From positions 124,001-188,000 of the forward strand of contig AUPK01000175.1 in assembly GCA_000442125.1 (NCBI GenBank): 64,000 bases of DNA, read 5' to 3'. Both the position numbers and the translations under genes were made by a program. Shown here piece by piece: positions 41,717-53,360 of the stretch. Positions within the stretch are counted from its first letter, which is position 1; each line of letters starts with the position of its first letter. The notes under the pieces were generated by a model. It was not told the DNA's origin and made no database searches. It saw only the letters and a program-made list of their open reading frames with translations. Source of the DNA: Opeltia flavorubescens (Eukaryota > Ascomycota > Lecanoromycetes > Teloschistales > Teloschistaceae).

Positions 41717-42698
41717 CTATTTACCAGCGCGGTACATGGCGTACATCGATTGCATCCTCGACGTTTGTCCGGCGGTGAATTGCGTATAGCTATACCCACC
41801 TGTCAGCCACGTTCTCCATCCCACGTTCGATGTGGAAGAAAAGGAAAAAGGTAAAGCGAAGAACATACCAAATATCATCCGAATAATCCATATAATTATG
41901 GATGCTGTCCAAACCAGCCTGGTTGGGACAAGTATCCGAACTAGACGGACACCCACTCGTCGGACTCTTCTGGATCGGGGTATCGCTCACGGAGTCCCCG
42001 GCACCACTGCAGGCCGAACCCTGGAAGACGTGGAATAATCCGAACCAATGCCCCACCTCGTGGGCTGCGGTGCCGCCGAGGTTGAAGTTCGTGGCTGAAC
42101 CTCCGGGGATGGAGTCGGCGAGGACGTCGCAGCCGTCTTGGTTGTAGGTAGAGGAGCCGGGAGAGGCGTTGGTGGGGAAGTTGCAGATTCCCAAGAGCCC
42201 CCCGCCGAGGTCGGAGAGGAAATAGACGTTTAGGTCTGCGTAGGTGCCTTTGCGGAGGGCGGGTTTCATCGTGGAGTCGTAGTTTCCGGTGGCCCAGTTG
42301 TTGTTTGTGGTGAAGTCTGTGCTGACGAGGGTGAATTGGATGTTGGAGGGACCGTAGGCTTTGTTCATATAGGCGATCTATCAGTGACGCGTCAGTTGTT
42401 GGGAGCAGTCTAGTATTTAATTATGGAGAGAGCTGACCTGATTGTTGAGCTGAGTCTGGGTGTATAGTCCCTTCTTTGCGGTCGAGGTGACGACGTGGAA
42501 GTATGTCCTGACGTTGATTGCTACCTGGGGTTGTGCTCCTTGGGGGGCAAAGGGCATGGTTTGCGCTGCAGCGACAAGTTCTGCTGGTGGACTATCGGCA
42601 CCGCAACGAACATAGGTCTGTTTGACAGCAGGTACTGCTGCGAATGCGCCGGATACCCAAAGGGCAGCGACGGCGAAAGAACGGAGCGATGTATACAT
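41717..42698 (-). CDS. secreted M43 (pappalysin-like) metalloprotease, MEP1 type
   Basis: 280 residues from exons 42698-42438, 42377-41869 and 41789-41717, phases closing. Signal peptide MYTSLRSFAVAALWVSGAFA. The zinc site is HEVGHWFGLFH (His193, His197, His203; catalytic Glu194), and the Met-turn is NYMDYSDD (Met250). The last exon restores DDICYTQFTAGQTSRM, the conserved family end. Fungal M43B enzymes are extracellular proteases; in Coccidioides Mep1 removes a surface antigen, and others act in nutrition. A TATATAA box lies roughly 90 nt before the ATG (plus-strand positions about 42787-42795). Length is typical. Confidence 0.95.
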
Positions 42699-44552
42699 TT
42701 TGGAGCGAAAGATTACGAGTATTGGATATTGTTGTACTCGTGAGATGAGCGGCTTGGATTCTCGAAGTTGAGGAAATCGCTGGACATTATATAGAGAGCA
42801 TCTGCGAGACTACTGTTGACCATCATGTCCTTGAGCTGCACGCATCACCGGATCAGCAACGCACAGGAGGATTCCCAAACAGGCAGGACCAGGCAAGCTG
42901 CCTTTGATTGTGCAGCATGTTGACCATCCTCAGGAACGACGAATGGAAAGCCCGAGGCAGCACTAGCGGACGACGAAGCTGGTAATAGAAGGTGTTGCAA
43001 GGACGAGCGACCACAGGTTGGCCACCATGCTGAATGTAACACAAGGATACAGGTAGGGTGGTACCTGCCCCTGACAGCGGCGGTGACGGAGGAGGAGCTA
43101 ATGTAAGCCTCTTATTCGTGTAAGCATAATGCTTATTTTGACATTGTGTGGGTTGGAAGCTGAGTATGGGGAGCACACTCCGGGCGCTGCGGCATGGCTG
43201 ATGACCCCCCACGTCCTAAGAGGCAGGTGTAGCCTCGGTAGCCGGTCCATGACCCTTGATAGAGGATGCGTTTTTAGACAAGGTTCGGCTGCATAACAGA
43301 CCCGAGAAACGGGATTGCGTGCAGATTCGTTCGTTGCGATGACGATCAGATTTCGAGAAGGGGTTGGGGGAGGAAGCGGCTGATAACGTTCGCTGGGATT
43401 CGGGTCTTGGCATGGCCATACGTGGCAGGAGCCAAGCTGATAGGCACGGAAGGGAGATAGCAAGCAGGGAGAGGATGACCACAGAAAATCTGCCCCGGAG
43501 ACTCAGGGCTGAGGCATGATAACATGGAAGGGTACAGGAATGTTAAGGGGGCAGCCATTAACATCTGTGATTCGCGAGACTGGTTCGTAGCATCTGCAGG
43601 TCCGCTACACCAGCGAATGGTGTATTTTCTCGTAGGCGAATGATCACGAAATGATCTCTTTTTTGTACGTAGACGAAACAGGAAACACTGTAAAGGAAGT
43701 TCATCGTCGATGAAAGCGATCTCGTGAAAGGCTCTGATTTGTGGATACACGAGCTCAGCTTTTTCCAAGAAGGAACACACAGAAAATCAAAGGAACAGCG
43801 AAAGAAGAGAGATGACTGGTGTGTGGATGCTAAGCGAAACGATGGACCAGTCTCTGCACCATTTGGGGATGTAATCCGAAATAAAGGATGATGGTTTATA
43901 CCACACGAAACGATTATAACCTTACCGACACAATGTCACTGCTTGCGATTGGCGAGGTGTTTCGCAGATCAGTGCGCAGCATCTGTATGGACTTGATAAG
44001 GCATCATCAGTGGTTCATCTGTTCTATTGTTGGCAGCTTGGGAGCATCCATAGGATTTGATCGTAAGACTGCTTGTTCCGCATGGGAAGATTTCTTGTAG
44101 AGAAATTTCAGAGGAGATTTGCCCCAAGAACGCCAAGGACAGCTAGACCTATCCAGGCAGATTAGTCATTCTTACCATCTGTCGCGCGATTGGTCAAGCA
44201 GGGCCTTGTTCGTACCACTTTGAGCTAGCCGTACATGGACCATACATCCGCTCTGCCGAGAAACCCCTATCTGTCCAGTTCCTTGAAACAGCAAATAGCA
44301 TCGACGGCATTTGCCTATGGATCTTATTAAAATCTGATGTTCGCTGACCGATGCTCGATGCTCGATTTCTCTCTCCGCTGTAAGCCATAAACTAGGGAAA
44401 GTATACCATGGCTCTCTTTCCTCTATTCGCAACGACTCAACATAGCCCACGGAGTGACTACTAGGAGACCATTGAGTTCACAAGTCTGTGGTATCTTCGA
44501 AACATTATTGATAGATGAGCTAATCCGCCCAAGTGAATCAGCAACATATAAG
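42699..44552. other. intergenic, 1.9 kb
   Basis: Metalloprotease promoter, then a patch of higher GC (about 42840-43500) with several overlapping minus-strand open frames (up to 144 codons at 43346-43780). None shows a motif or plausible splice model, so I call no gene. Confidence 0.4.
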
Positions 44553-45143
44553 CTAATTGCCATGGATATCCATCGCACTATCTAAGATGGACATCGCAAG
44601 AGGCTGCGCCAGCTGTATCAGCATCTCAAACACAGCACCATTTGATTCGTGCACCTGGCCGCTGTATTTCATCGCCCACCCTCTTTCCGCTCTCCTTAAC
44701 ATCTCCGCTACAAACGCCTTTACCAGAAAGATCGGAACGGGCAGATTCCCATTGTTCCTATGAGGCCGAAACCATAATTCGAATGGACCGTCTTGGATAT
44801 ACAACAGCGCTGTGTTGATGTTGGCGTAGCGTGGCTGGTCGAGGGCGGTGAGGATCCAGCGGTAGAATTGTTGGAGTGAGAGGGCGGCTGCGGGGATGTT
44901 GCTGAAGGATACGTAATGTTCTTCGAAGATGCAGTATGCGCCTCCGAGAAGTTGGGTGGGCGGGGCGCGTTTGGAAAGACTGCGAGGATTGAGTGGAAGG
45001 GCATTGGGATTCCTAGCCCCGATGGCATCGAGTGGCTTTCTGAGCTGCAGATGTGAGTCTATGGGCGTCGCTATTGAGGTTGGAAGATTGAGGGCGAAGA
45101 GAAAGTAAAGGAGAAGCTGGAGAAAGGGAACGATCGTCTTCAT
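44553..45143 (-). CDS. small secreted protein, unknown family
   Basis: 196 residues, single exon, ATG at 45143. A strong signal peptide (VPFLQLLLYFLFALNL, cleavage near SIATPID) is followed by a basic spacer with LSKRAPP, a possible Kex2 site (KR). The mature part is Trp/Phe-containing and helical (LQQFYRWILTAL, FLVKAFVAEMLRRAERGW, VFEMLIQLAQPLAM). There are few cysteines, so it is not a typical disulfide-rich effector. No known domain. A TATATA sequence lies only about 10 nt upstream of the ATG. A secreted or cell-surface role is likely, function unknown. Confidence 0.72.
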   Translation of the reverse strand: MKTIVPFLQLLLYFLFALNLPTSIATPIDSHLQLRKPLDAIGARNPNALPLNPRSLSKRAPPTQLLGGAYCIFEEHYVSFSNIPAAALSLQQFYRWILTALDQPRYANINTALLYIQDGPFELWFRPHRNNGNLPVPIFLVKAFVAEMLRRAERGWAMKYSGQVHESNGAVFEMLIQLAQPLAMSILDSAMDIHGN

Positions 45144-47737
45144 GGCATGCTATATAATAAGGAGCAGGAGAAAATAATATGAGAGAGAGAGAGAGAATTG
45201 GGGATGAATAGAGCATCAAAACCTCGAGATCATTGGATGGTGGCCATTGGTTATTTTTGTAGAGGAAACAGCAGCACTAGAGAAACGAGATCCAGATTCT
45301 CACCTTTCGACACCGCCCCCGCCAGGTGTATTAACTACGAATAGCTGCCATCACGGCTCGGATACGAAAAAAAGATACTCTTTTCGGCATGATCATCAAT
45401 GGTGAATGTTCTTTTTCGACTATCGAAACCGCTAGTAACCGCAGATCATGGAATGCTATACGCGCGGAAGATTAATGTTGACCCGCCTGTGAGAATAATT
45501 CCCGCGAAACAGCGCGGCGGGTTTTTCTGGTCGCGTATTGCTGTCACAAAGGATCCGCCCCCACTGATATGCGCCGATGCGATGCGATGCGGCCAGGTTG
45601 AGTTACTGGGTCAGGTACAAGTGAAGATTGGATGGCTAGACCGTGGAGTAGTGAATCTAAACCGAAGGGTGTTTGATGGTTGATCTGACCATCGACATGT
45701 GCTGTGTCCTAAGTCCGGTCCTTGAACAGTTTTTGCAGAGGATACCCCCAAGAATGTGATCATTGGATGTGTGGAGTGAACTGCCACCAGAGTCTTCCAC
45801 CTAAGCAGCCTCGGGTTTCGAGTAGCTGGAGAATAATTCATCTGTGAGGGGATGGTCAACACCCCGGTCGTAAGTCATTCCCGAAAACGTATACCTAAAC
45901 GGTCGCTAGATAACAAACTGGATTAAAAGAAGAGTAAGCAGAACGCAAAAAGTGAGCCCTAGCAGAGCTACTAAGCCTTTCCCTCTGGAGCAGTGGGTGC
46001 TTTACTTCGGGGGCTTGGCATGTTGTTATACTAATCTCGTGTATATACTCTCAGTGTATTGTGATGACGGAAGGAGTGCGCTTTTATTAGCGGCCCTGTC
46101 TGCCCCTAGCCCGTGCAAGGAATGGGGATTCAAGAGTTGAGATCTAGGGATCTACATCCCGGTGTGATTTATGAGTTGATTATAGCTGTTCAAGTATTTA
46201 TAACTTCGATTCCCGATGATACCGATAATACCGATAATGCCAAACAACAATAGCCTGACTCTTAGAGTATATGTAGGGGATTTCGCGGAACAAGTATACC
46301 AAATCCTTCACACTCTCCCGGATATGGGAATCTGTTTCCTTGCTCCCTTGCGATGTATGGTGTTCTAAAATTTTGATCGTTCTGATGGATAAAATACATT
46401 CCTCAAGCTTATAAACCTATTGACACCTCTCTCCTACTTTCTAAACTCTGCTTTTGTTTCTAGATCCCGTTCGTCTAGGGGAAATTGAACGGGGGGGAAA
46501 AAGGGAAAAACGAACCAAGCAAGTTATTGATAACACCGTATATATACTTGGCCCTTGTTACAATGACGTAGTTTCCCTTCTACAAAAAAATCCTTTTGAT
46601 TCTTTTACAATATATAGGTGCTAAAACTTTGCAATACTACCACCCTAGTGAACAAGAAAACTCCAAGTCCAGTACCCCAACTAACCACCTAACCCCACCC
46701 CCCTATAATCTGAACCACCCGCCCCAAAAACACTAGTCGAAATTTAAACCTTCCTACCGCTCGCGAGTAGTTACTCTATACAATACACATATTTACCATG
46801 GTCGCTAATTTTTTGCCCACGTTGAGAAAGAAACTCACATCTCAACAACTCACAAATAGAAACACGCGTCATCTCGAAACTTGTGGCATCAAGAACAGCG
46901 CTGGAGGTGATGTGATACAGCCTTTGTTTATCGCTGGCAATTAATTGGGGAGGTGAAGAGGGGGGAGGGGGAGGGAGGGGCGGAGAATCGTGTTGGGGGA
47001 TTTTTGGTGGGTGGATATTAGGATTGTGAAAATATATATACCTAGCCTTCTGTATATATATACCACCTGTCCTCGGGGCCAATTATGTAGAATATATAAC
47101 AATATAAGGGATCACATCTCCTACAATCAGTCCTGCCATTCCTTTTTATACTAACAAGCGAAAAAACGAACAACAAATATACTTTTCGTGGAGAGTCCTT
47201 AGCTGTAAATAAATTGAGAACGAGAGCTTATTTTTTAATTGAGGAGTGGAATTTTGGATTGGGAAGGTTGGTGTTATGTTAGGTTTGACATTGAGATATC
47301 TATATTGCTGTGTTTTACGGTATGGTGTGAATGTGAATGTAAATGGGGGAATGGATACATGATTGATCCGGGTTTTGGCGTTGAATGGTTGTAATCGGTT
47401 AATTTTTTTCATTTGGGCTAAGTCTTTTGGGGTAAGTGAGATGAGAATAGAATAGGGGATTTGAGTGCTGGATTGAATAGACTACGATGGATGAGCATGA
47501 TAATTTTTTTTGAAAGGAAGGGGGAACGAATCGTTGAGAGTTTGTTCGATCAAGAGCCCAATACGTATAAACAGAAATGTAAATCGTGGCTGCAGTAAAG
47601 ATGGGTTATCAATGCTTTAAATATAATTTTCGATGATCTACAGACCTTCCTTGATCAAATCGCTATATATACACTTCTACTTCCCACACATGTACACAAA
47701 CAACCACAAAACATAATTCCCATATCCCTCTCGTCCC
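45144..47737. other. intergenic, 2.6 kb
   Basis: No gene supported. It contains a GA dinucleotide run near 45181-45195, a short ACCGATAAT repeat near 46215-46240, a purine-rich run near 46950-46985 and several TATATATA stretches (46550, 47035, 47660). The right part is the 3' region of the NOS gene. Confidence 0.4.
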
Positions 47738-50700
47738 CTAGAAAACCTCCTCAATCCACCTCCCCCCCTCCTCCAACCCCTCCATCCCTTCCCCCTCCCC
47801 ATCCCCCACAATTCCTCCCACCGCTTCCCTAACCCCCCTCGCCCCCTCAACACCCATACAAACAAACCCCCACCCCCTCTTCTCCCTCCCCAGCATCTCC
47901 CCCACCCTCTCCCTCCACCCCTCCTCCTGCAGTCGATCCTGCACCCTAACCTTCCCCTCATTACTACCCACCAGCACCATCCCCCCCACTACCCCCGCTG
48001 CGGCAGCTTCGTTCAAAACCTCAGCAAATAGCGGTACATCTGCCGCTTTGAGGCCAAGGAATAAGGTTATAGAAAAGCTATTATGATACTCCTTCTCAGG
48101 ATGGGAGAGTCGATATTGTAAAAGAGCGCGCACGGGTGCGAAACCGGCGCCTGTGGCTATTATCAACAACGGGGTTTTTGGAGGGAGGGTTAAGAGGGGG
48201 GCGGTGGAGGGGGAGGGTAGGAGTCGGTATTTTAGTGTGGAAGGGGGAGGGAAGGTGGAGAGGTAGGTGTGGCTGAAACGGCCGGAGGGGAGGAGTTTGA
48301 CGAGGATGGTTAGGTGTGTGTGGCTGTTGTGGTAGGACTTGGATGGTGGTCTTTGAGAGGGGTAAGATGGCGAGGAGGCGATTGAGTAGGTTCGGGGATG
48401 GAGGGGAGGGAGGGAGAGGAGGATTGAGGTCGTTTGTTTTGTTGTTGAGGCGGGGAGGAGGGAGTGCGAGTGCAGGTATTCTAGTGCTTCGAGCGAGGTG
48501 AGGGCTTTGACTTTTTCGAGGTGGATTTCTGAGGTTGGAGATGGTTTCAGCTGAGTAAGCCAGTCGAAATTGAGAAACGGTGATTCGAGGTCGATGTAGT
48601 GTGTGAGGAAAGCTGTGTATGTCGGATTGGTGGAATGCGATGAGTCTAGGGTAATTTTGTCTGATGCATTGACACCCAATGCTCGAAGAGCTCTTCGTAC
48701 TTTGGCTGGAGAATTGATTGGTAGTAGCTGGATGCAGGTCAAGTCTTCGTACGATCGGTCTCCGATATCCAAGGTCACTAGATATGTGCCCTGGTAGTTC
48801 TCACGGAATGATGGAGTGACTTCAACCACAGTAGCTGTGCGGAAGTCGTTTTGGAGTTCTGCGAAGCGGAGAATGGCTCGGGATCTAGACTCTACCAGCG
48901 GATCGAATGACTCAATCAAATGCACCTTTTCATTGATATCGTCGCTGTGCATTCGTTTAAGCTTTGGTGAGTCCATTGCAAGGTCTCGGATGGTAGGCTG
49001 TAGTTTCGCCCACCATGGGCTAAGTGCTTGCAGTGCGGTGACGTGAAGGGCTGTATCGCCTTGATATACACCAGAGGTTAAGGGCAGACCTCCGATCTTC
49101 CGAAAATTCCGATCCACGAGTGCGGCGGCGCCGTTATAGGTTGCTGAATAACGACTGTCACCATTGCCGTAGATGGCATACCGGAAACTTGTGCCGTACG
49201 CTTTCAACTGCTCTTTGCAGTGCTCGTCACACATGGTGATAAACTGACTTCCATTTGTAGGAATTTCGCCTTGCCCAGTCGAGCTGACCACTGCAAGGAT
49301 TAGTTCGTTGGGCTTGATGGATGATGACTGTAGCTTGTTCAGTGTTTTGATTGTTGAACACACGGATACACTGTGGACATTTTCGGCCATGTCAATCAAC
49401 CGGGAATGAAGCTTCATGGCTAGCTTTTCGGCAAAAGTTCCTGCGCTGCAGAAGTACACTGAAATAGACAGCCTGTGGTGCTCAATTTGAATCCCAGCTG
49501 AAATTTGATCCGCCGTTGTAGCTTCTAGTTTCTGGATCTCAGGATAGGTTTCTGATATTACAGATTCTGAAATATATCGTTCATTCCGTGTGGTCGAGTA
49601 ACAATCCTGACTTATGCTTCGTTGTCCCTGAAGTAGAGGCCGCTTCGGTTGTGCAGCCACTTTCAGTCTCAATGCTGTTGCGCTGGCCTTGTTGTGACGA
49701 TTCTCCCTCTCCCATGCTTTCAGTGGATCTTGCACATGTTTGCAGATCATTGGCTTTGGCTGGTAATTTGGCGCTCCTCCACGATGCCACAACGGAATAA
49801 TCGAACCTTGTGGTGGTGCAAGCCAATAGGGGTCGGCGGGTAATCTAAATCCATTCTTTGCTTTGAAGTCATCATCGTAGCGACACCATTTCATGGATGC
49901 GGTCAATGTATCGCTCATGCTGACTCTAGCTTGCTGGTATGACCAATTTACAGCGTACGTGAGTTCTGTCTGGGCTTTCGTCAGAATGGACAGTCGCTCG
50001 TATTCTGGTAGATCTTCCAAGCTCTCGACTTCCTCAGTCCCACCATCAAGGAGTCTAAGAGCTTTGACAACATCGGGTAGTACATTATATCGGAAAGTGT
50101 CAGCTAGATCGCGAACCCCTATTTCGGCGTCCATGAACCAGCCAATAAATGGTGCAGCGGTGTATTGAACACCTCCGATGTCGAAGCCAAGTCGTGTCAA
50201 GGCTGGAGCAGCTACCCATCGAAGATCAAGATCCTTGAACTCTTTATCGTATCGCGGATGACGGATCTGGACGAGATCGCTTAAGGGTGAAGGAACCTCG
50301 ATCATAGCAGGAACGTCATCTTCTGCCATTACCACGAGTGGAAGCAAATCCCATCGACTTCTAGGATAAGGAGGTTTCCAGCCAATTTTGATGATTTCCT
50401 TCGTCAGCGCAACGCTCGCTGGATCTCCGAGAACGGACCCGTCTTCCAATTCGTAGCCGGCAAATTCGAGAAGCTGGTGATTCCAGATCATGGGACCTCT
50501 GCTATTAATCTTACGAGGCGGAAATACGAAAGCTGTACTTTGATGTCAGTCGTTGTGGAATAGAGTTCGATCATATAACCCACTTGTTGGGAGTACGTTG
50601 CCGTTGTTGAAGGCTTCACTCATATGGTGTACGAGCTTCTGGGCCATTTCGGCGCTTGAAGTGACATTACGAAGATCACGTAGTCTATGTAGCAAGATGT

Positions 50701-51590
50701 TAGCGCACATCCAGATGAGATCTCTTACGCAGCTCCTAAGACGTTAAGGTGCCATGATCTGTTCTACTGGAAGCAGTTGCTCGGAAGAAAAATCATCTAC
50801 TGTGACGCTTTTCTGACGAATGGGCGTAAGGTCGCGTTAATAAGTACAATACTTACTTCAACTCTTCGCAATGTGACCTCATGATGCACTTCCTAGCATT
50901 CCGCCATGCTCGTCGTAACCCAAACTCTAACTCAGCTGGTGTTTGTACCCAGTTTCCTCCAATCATACCGCGCTGACGCGTCTCTCGTATCTTTCCCTCC
51001 AAAGCGCCTGCTCTTATCTCCTCAAGCACTTCGTTGAGACGACGGGTGAAAGCTTCCTCGGTGTCAAAAAATTTCTCTTGGTAGAGCTCTCGGAGAAATC
51101 CAGTCGCTTCCTGTTCCACGACTTCTATTGCCCGGTTTTCCCCTATGCGAGGCTCATCGGTATGTACGGCACGACCAGCCTGGCAGAAATCTTTGGTACA
51201 ACCAGTAGATGCCAATACAGGATGATGAGCCTTTGCTTGCCGGAACTCTTGAGCCACGGGACAGCCTGTTGGAATCTTGGTGTCATTGCCCCTGGATTTC
51301 TGCCGATGCGGATCCAAAGTATCCTCATACACGCGATGTGAGTTTCTCGCTGTGGGAGAAAAGACCAGGCTGGAAGTTGTGATGGAGCGATGAGCTTCTT
51401 GACGCTTTCGCCTTGGTTTTTTCGATGAGATCGTAAGTTGTTGGATTTCCTGTACAGTGCTGAGGGAAGATTCTTTCAACCATTTCCGTGATTGGGGCCA
51501 CACATTTGAATGTATGGGTTTAAAACCATGCGTGGGACTGTCATGAGGACTTGTGACCTTAAACCCGCCATCGAAGAGAGATTGAGTCAT
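47738..51590 (-). CDS. nitric oxide synthase (oxygenase plus flavin reductase), three exons
   Basis: 1209 residues from exons 51590-50857, 50684-50584 and 50532-47738; all phases close. An extended N-terminus of about 150 residues contains GCTKDFCQAG, the C-x4-C zinc motif of the NOS dimer interface. The oxygenase domain has AWRNARKC with the heme-thiolate Cys at about 235, NNGNVLPT, MIWNHQLLEFAGYELEDGS, IGWKPPYPRSRWDLLPL, and PFIGWFMDAEIGVRD with the substrate-arginine Glu at about 415, then DTFRYNVL and PPQGSIIPLWH. A basic stretch at about 555-580 (RHNKASATALRLKVAAQPKR) sits where calmodulin binds in animal NOS. The reductase follows: flavodoxin domain about 634-792 (YFCSAGTFAEKLA, VVSSTGQGE, YGNGDSRY), FAD motif RTYSIAS (about 992) and NADPH motif ATGAGFAPVRALLQY (about 1071). 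It would make NO and citrulline from arginine, NADPH and O2. The FAD part is compact and the NADPH end divergent. Confidence 0.9.
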
Positions 51591-52747
51591 AATCGGTAAC
51601 AATGTGTCGATGTTTCAACGCGTATGGAAAGTATAGATGGCGATGCAAAGCGTTACGATGGGACACTTCATACAAAGGTTCTAATTTATACTGGAAGAAA
51701 GTGGCAAGATATGTGTCACGATGACAGAGAAGAGGAGACGTCATCTGCAGTCAGGTTGAGGTGGTACACGGGATAATCAGTCGGTGCACCTCTGTAATAG
51801 GTAGGTCTCTGGAATGAAAGATCAAGCAAGTTTCCGGGCGACGTCGTACGGTAGAGAGCCAGCTGGTTTTTGAAAGAAAGAGACATAGCAATTAAGGAGA
51901 TGGTGAAAGAGATGTTTACTTAAGATGATCGTCCAGCGGTCAAGACGCGATGGCCGCGGTGTGAGACGACAAGATGATATAAGCACCAAAAATGAATTGC
52001 GATCTACGGGAGGATGATGCGATCTAGACGTACTTGTAAGAAAGCGGTCATGGTATTGGGTAGGTAAGCACGGTCTGAGCGGTTGAATGGAAGGAAAGAA
52101 GACGTGGAGCCGTGGACCGGACTCGTTGGTCTAGCCCATTTATCTGAGGCTAAAGGCTGCAACACCGTTAGACTGACCGTTATTATGGAGAAGCGCCAGA
52201 CCCGTTCTACTCGCATGCCGAGCATGCCTGCAAGTCAGGGGAATTTAGCAGTAGCGGGCGGACTGGGTTGAGCCGAAGCGCTCGAATCGCTGAAAAGGTT
52301 ACATGGTGGGTCTGTTTAACCTCCTACAAGGTTCTGTGCAAAAGGTCCCATAGTCCCACGAGTTGACCGTTTTTGGGTTTGGGTTTCAACGGGTTTCCAA
52401 TAGTCTGGGGAACGTGTCCGTGCTCTGCAGCGACAGGGCTCCATCGTGGTGGTTTGGACATGTTTCTTGCATGTCTGTGCAGCATCGATCTTAACGAGCG
52501 CACTCACGGCACTGCAAGATGCGATGATGCGTTGAATGAAAAAGAGAGATGGAAGGACAAGCGCAAAGAAGCGAGATGACAGGGAGATAAGTCATAGTCA
52601 CGTGAGATTCTCTGCCCCGCTCATTGGTTGATGACGTAAGCTCGTAAGCCAATGTTTTCTCTGCACCATTTCTAACGATTACCTCCTCTTCGACGCTACA
52701 TTAGCCATTGACAGAGTCATCGAGTCTAAGCATCTCTCTCTTCAATT
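51591..52747. other. divergent promoter region of NOS and the two-TM protein
   Basis: 1.16 kb between the two starts. No coding feature supported. CACGTGAG at about 52600 is an E-box-like site near the plus-strand gene. Confidence 0.4.
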
Positions 52748-53360
52748 ATGTCAGCTGACTCTCTAGCCCTACTGCGAAAGAATGCAGGCCAGGAGATCGC
52801 CCAATTGGCAGAGGAACACCTCAAGCATGATCTCCAAGACTCCGATCGGGATGCACTGATGAGAGCCGCCAGCAAAATCAGCACTCATGTCACCGTTGGT
52901 ACAATACTCGGCTTGGGACTGGGAGTCTTGCTTGCCTCTCGAATGCGGAAACAGAGGCTACAGCTCTTCGACAACTTTCGGGCTAGTGTAAAACCTACCC
53001 ACCTGAAGTTTAGTGATGGCAGACAAGGTACGTGCTCTCACTACACTTCCCAACACCATTAACCTGCGCTAACACTTCGTCCTCTCCACAGAAGCCATAC
53101 CCGGTAAAACCCTCTTATTGAAACCTTCGATCCTCGGTGGTGTCGTCACGTATACCTTCTTCGGCTTCGGTGGTCTCTTCCTTGGGGGCGAGACGGGTCT
53201 CTTGACTGGCAGTGCATCAGCAAGGAGATCAATTACCCGAGATCCTGAGATGAAGAGCAGGATTGAGACAGTATTTCGGAGGTTCAAAGCCGATGTCCTC
53301 AGGAAGCAGGCAGACGAGTTGGACAAGGCGACAGGTGATGCCGGATTGTTCGGATTATGA
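52748..53360 (+). CDS. conserved fungal two-TM protein, possibly mitochondrial
   Basis: 182 residues from exons 52748-53027 and 53092-53360 (phases close). A helical charged N-terminus (ALLRKNAGQEIAQLAEEHLK) is followed by the hydrophobic segment VGTILGLGLGVLLASRMRKQR, a loop FSDGRQEAIPG formed across the intron, a second segment VVTYTFFGFGGLFLGGETG, then ITRDPEMKSRIETVFRRF and a charged helical end. Gly-rich hairpin helices resemble inner mitochondrial membrane proteins. I recognise the pattern as an uncharacterised ascomycete family; function unknown. Divergent from the NOS gene. Confidence 0.78.

Noticed and set aside
43346-43780. 144-codon minus-strand frame in a GC-richer patch
   Set aside because: No recognisable motif, no plausible exon partners; overlapping frames suggest base composition as cause.
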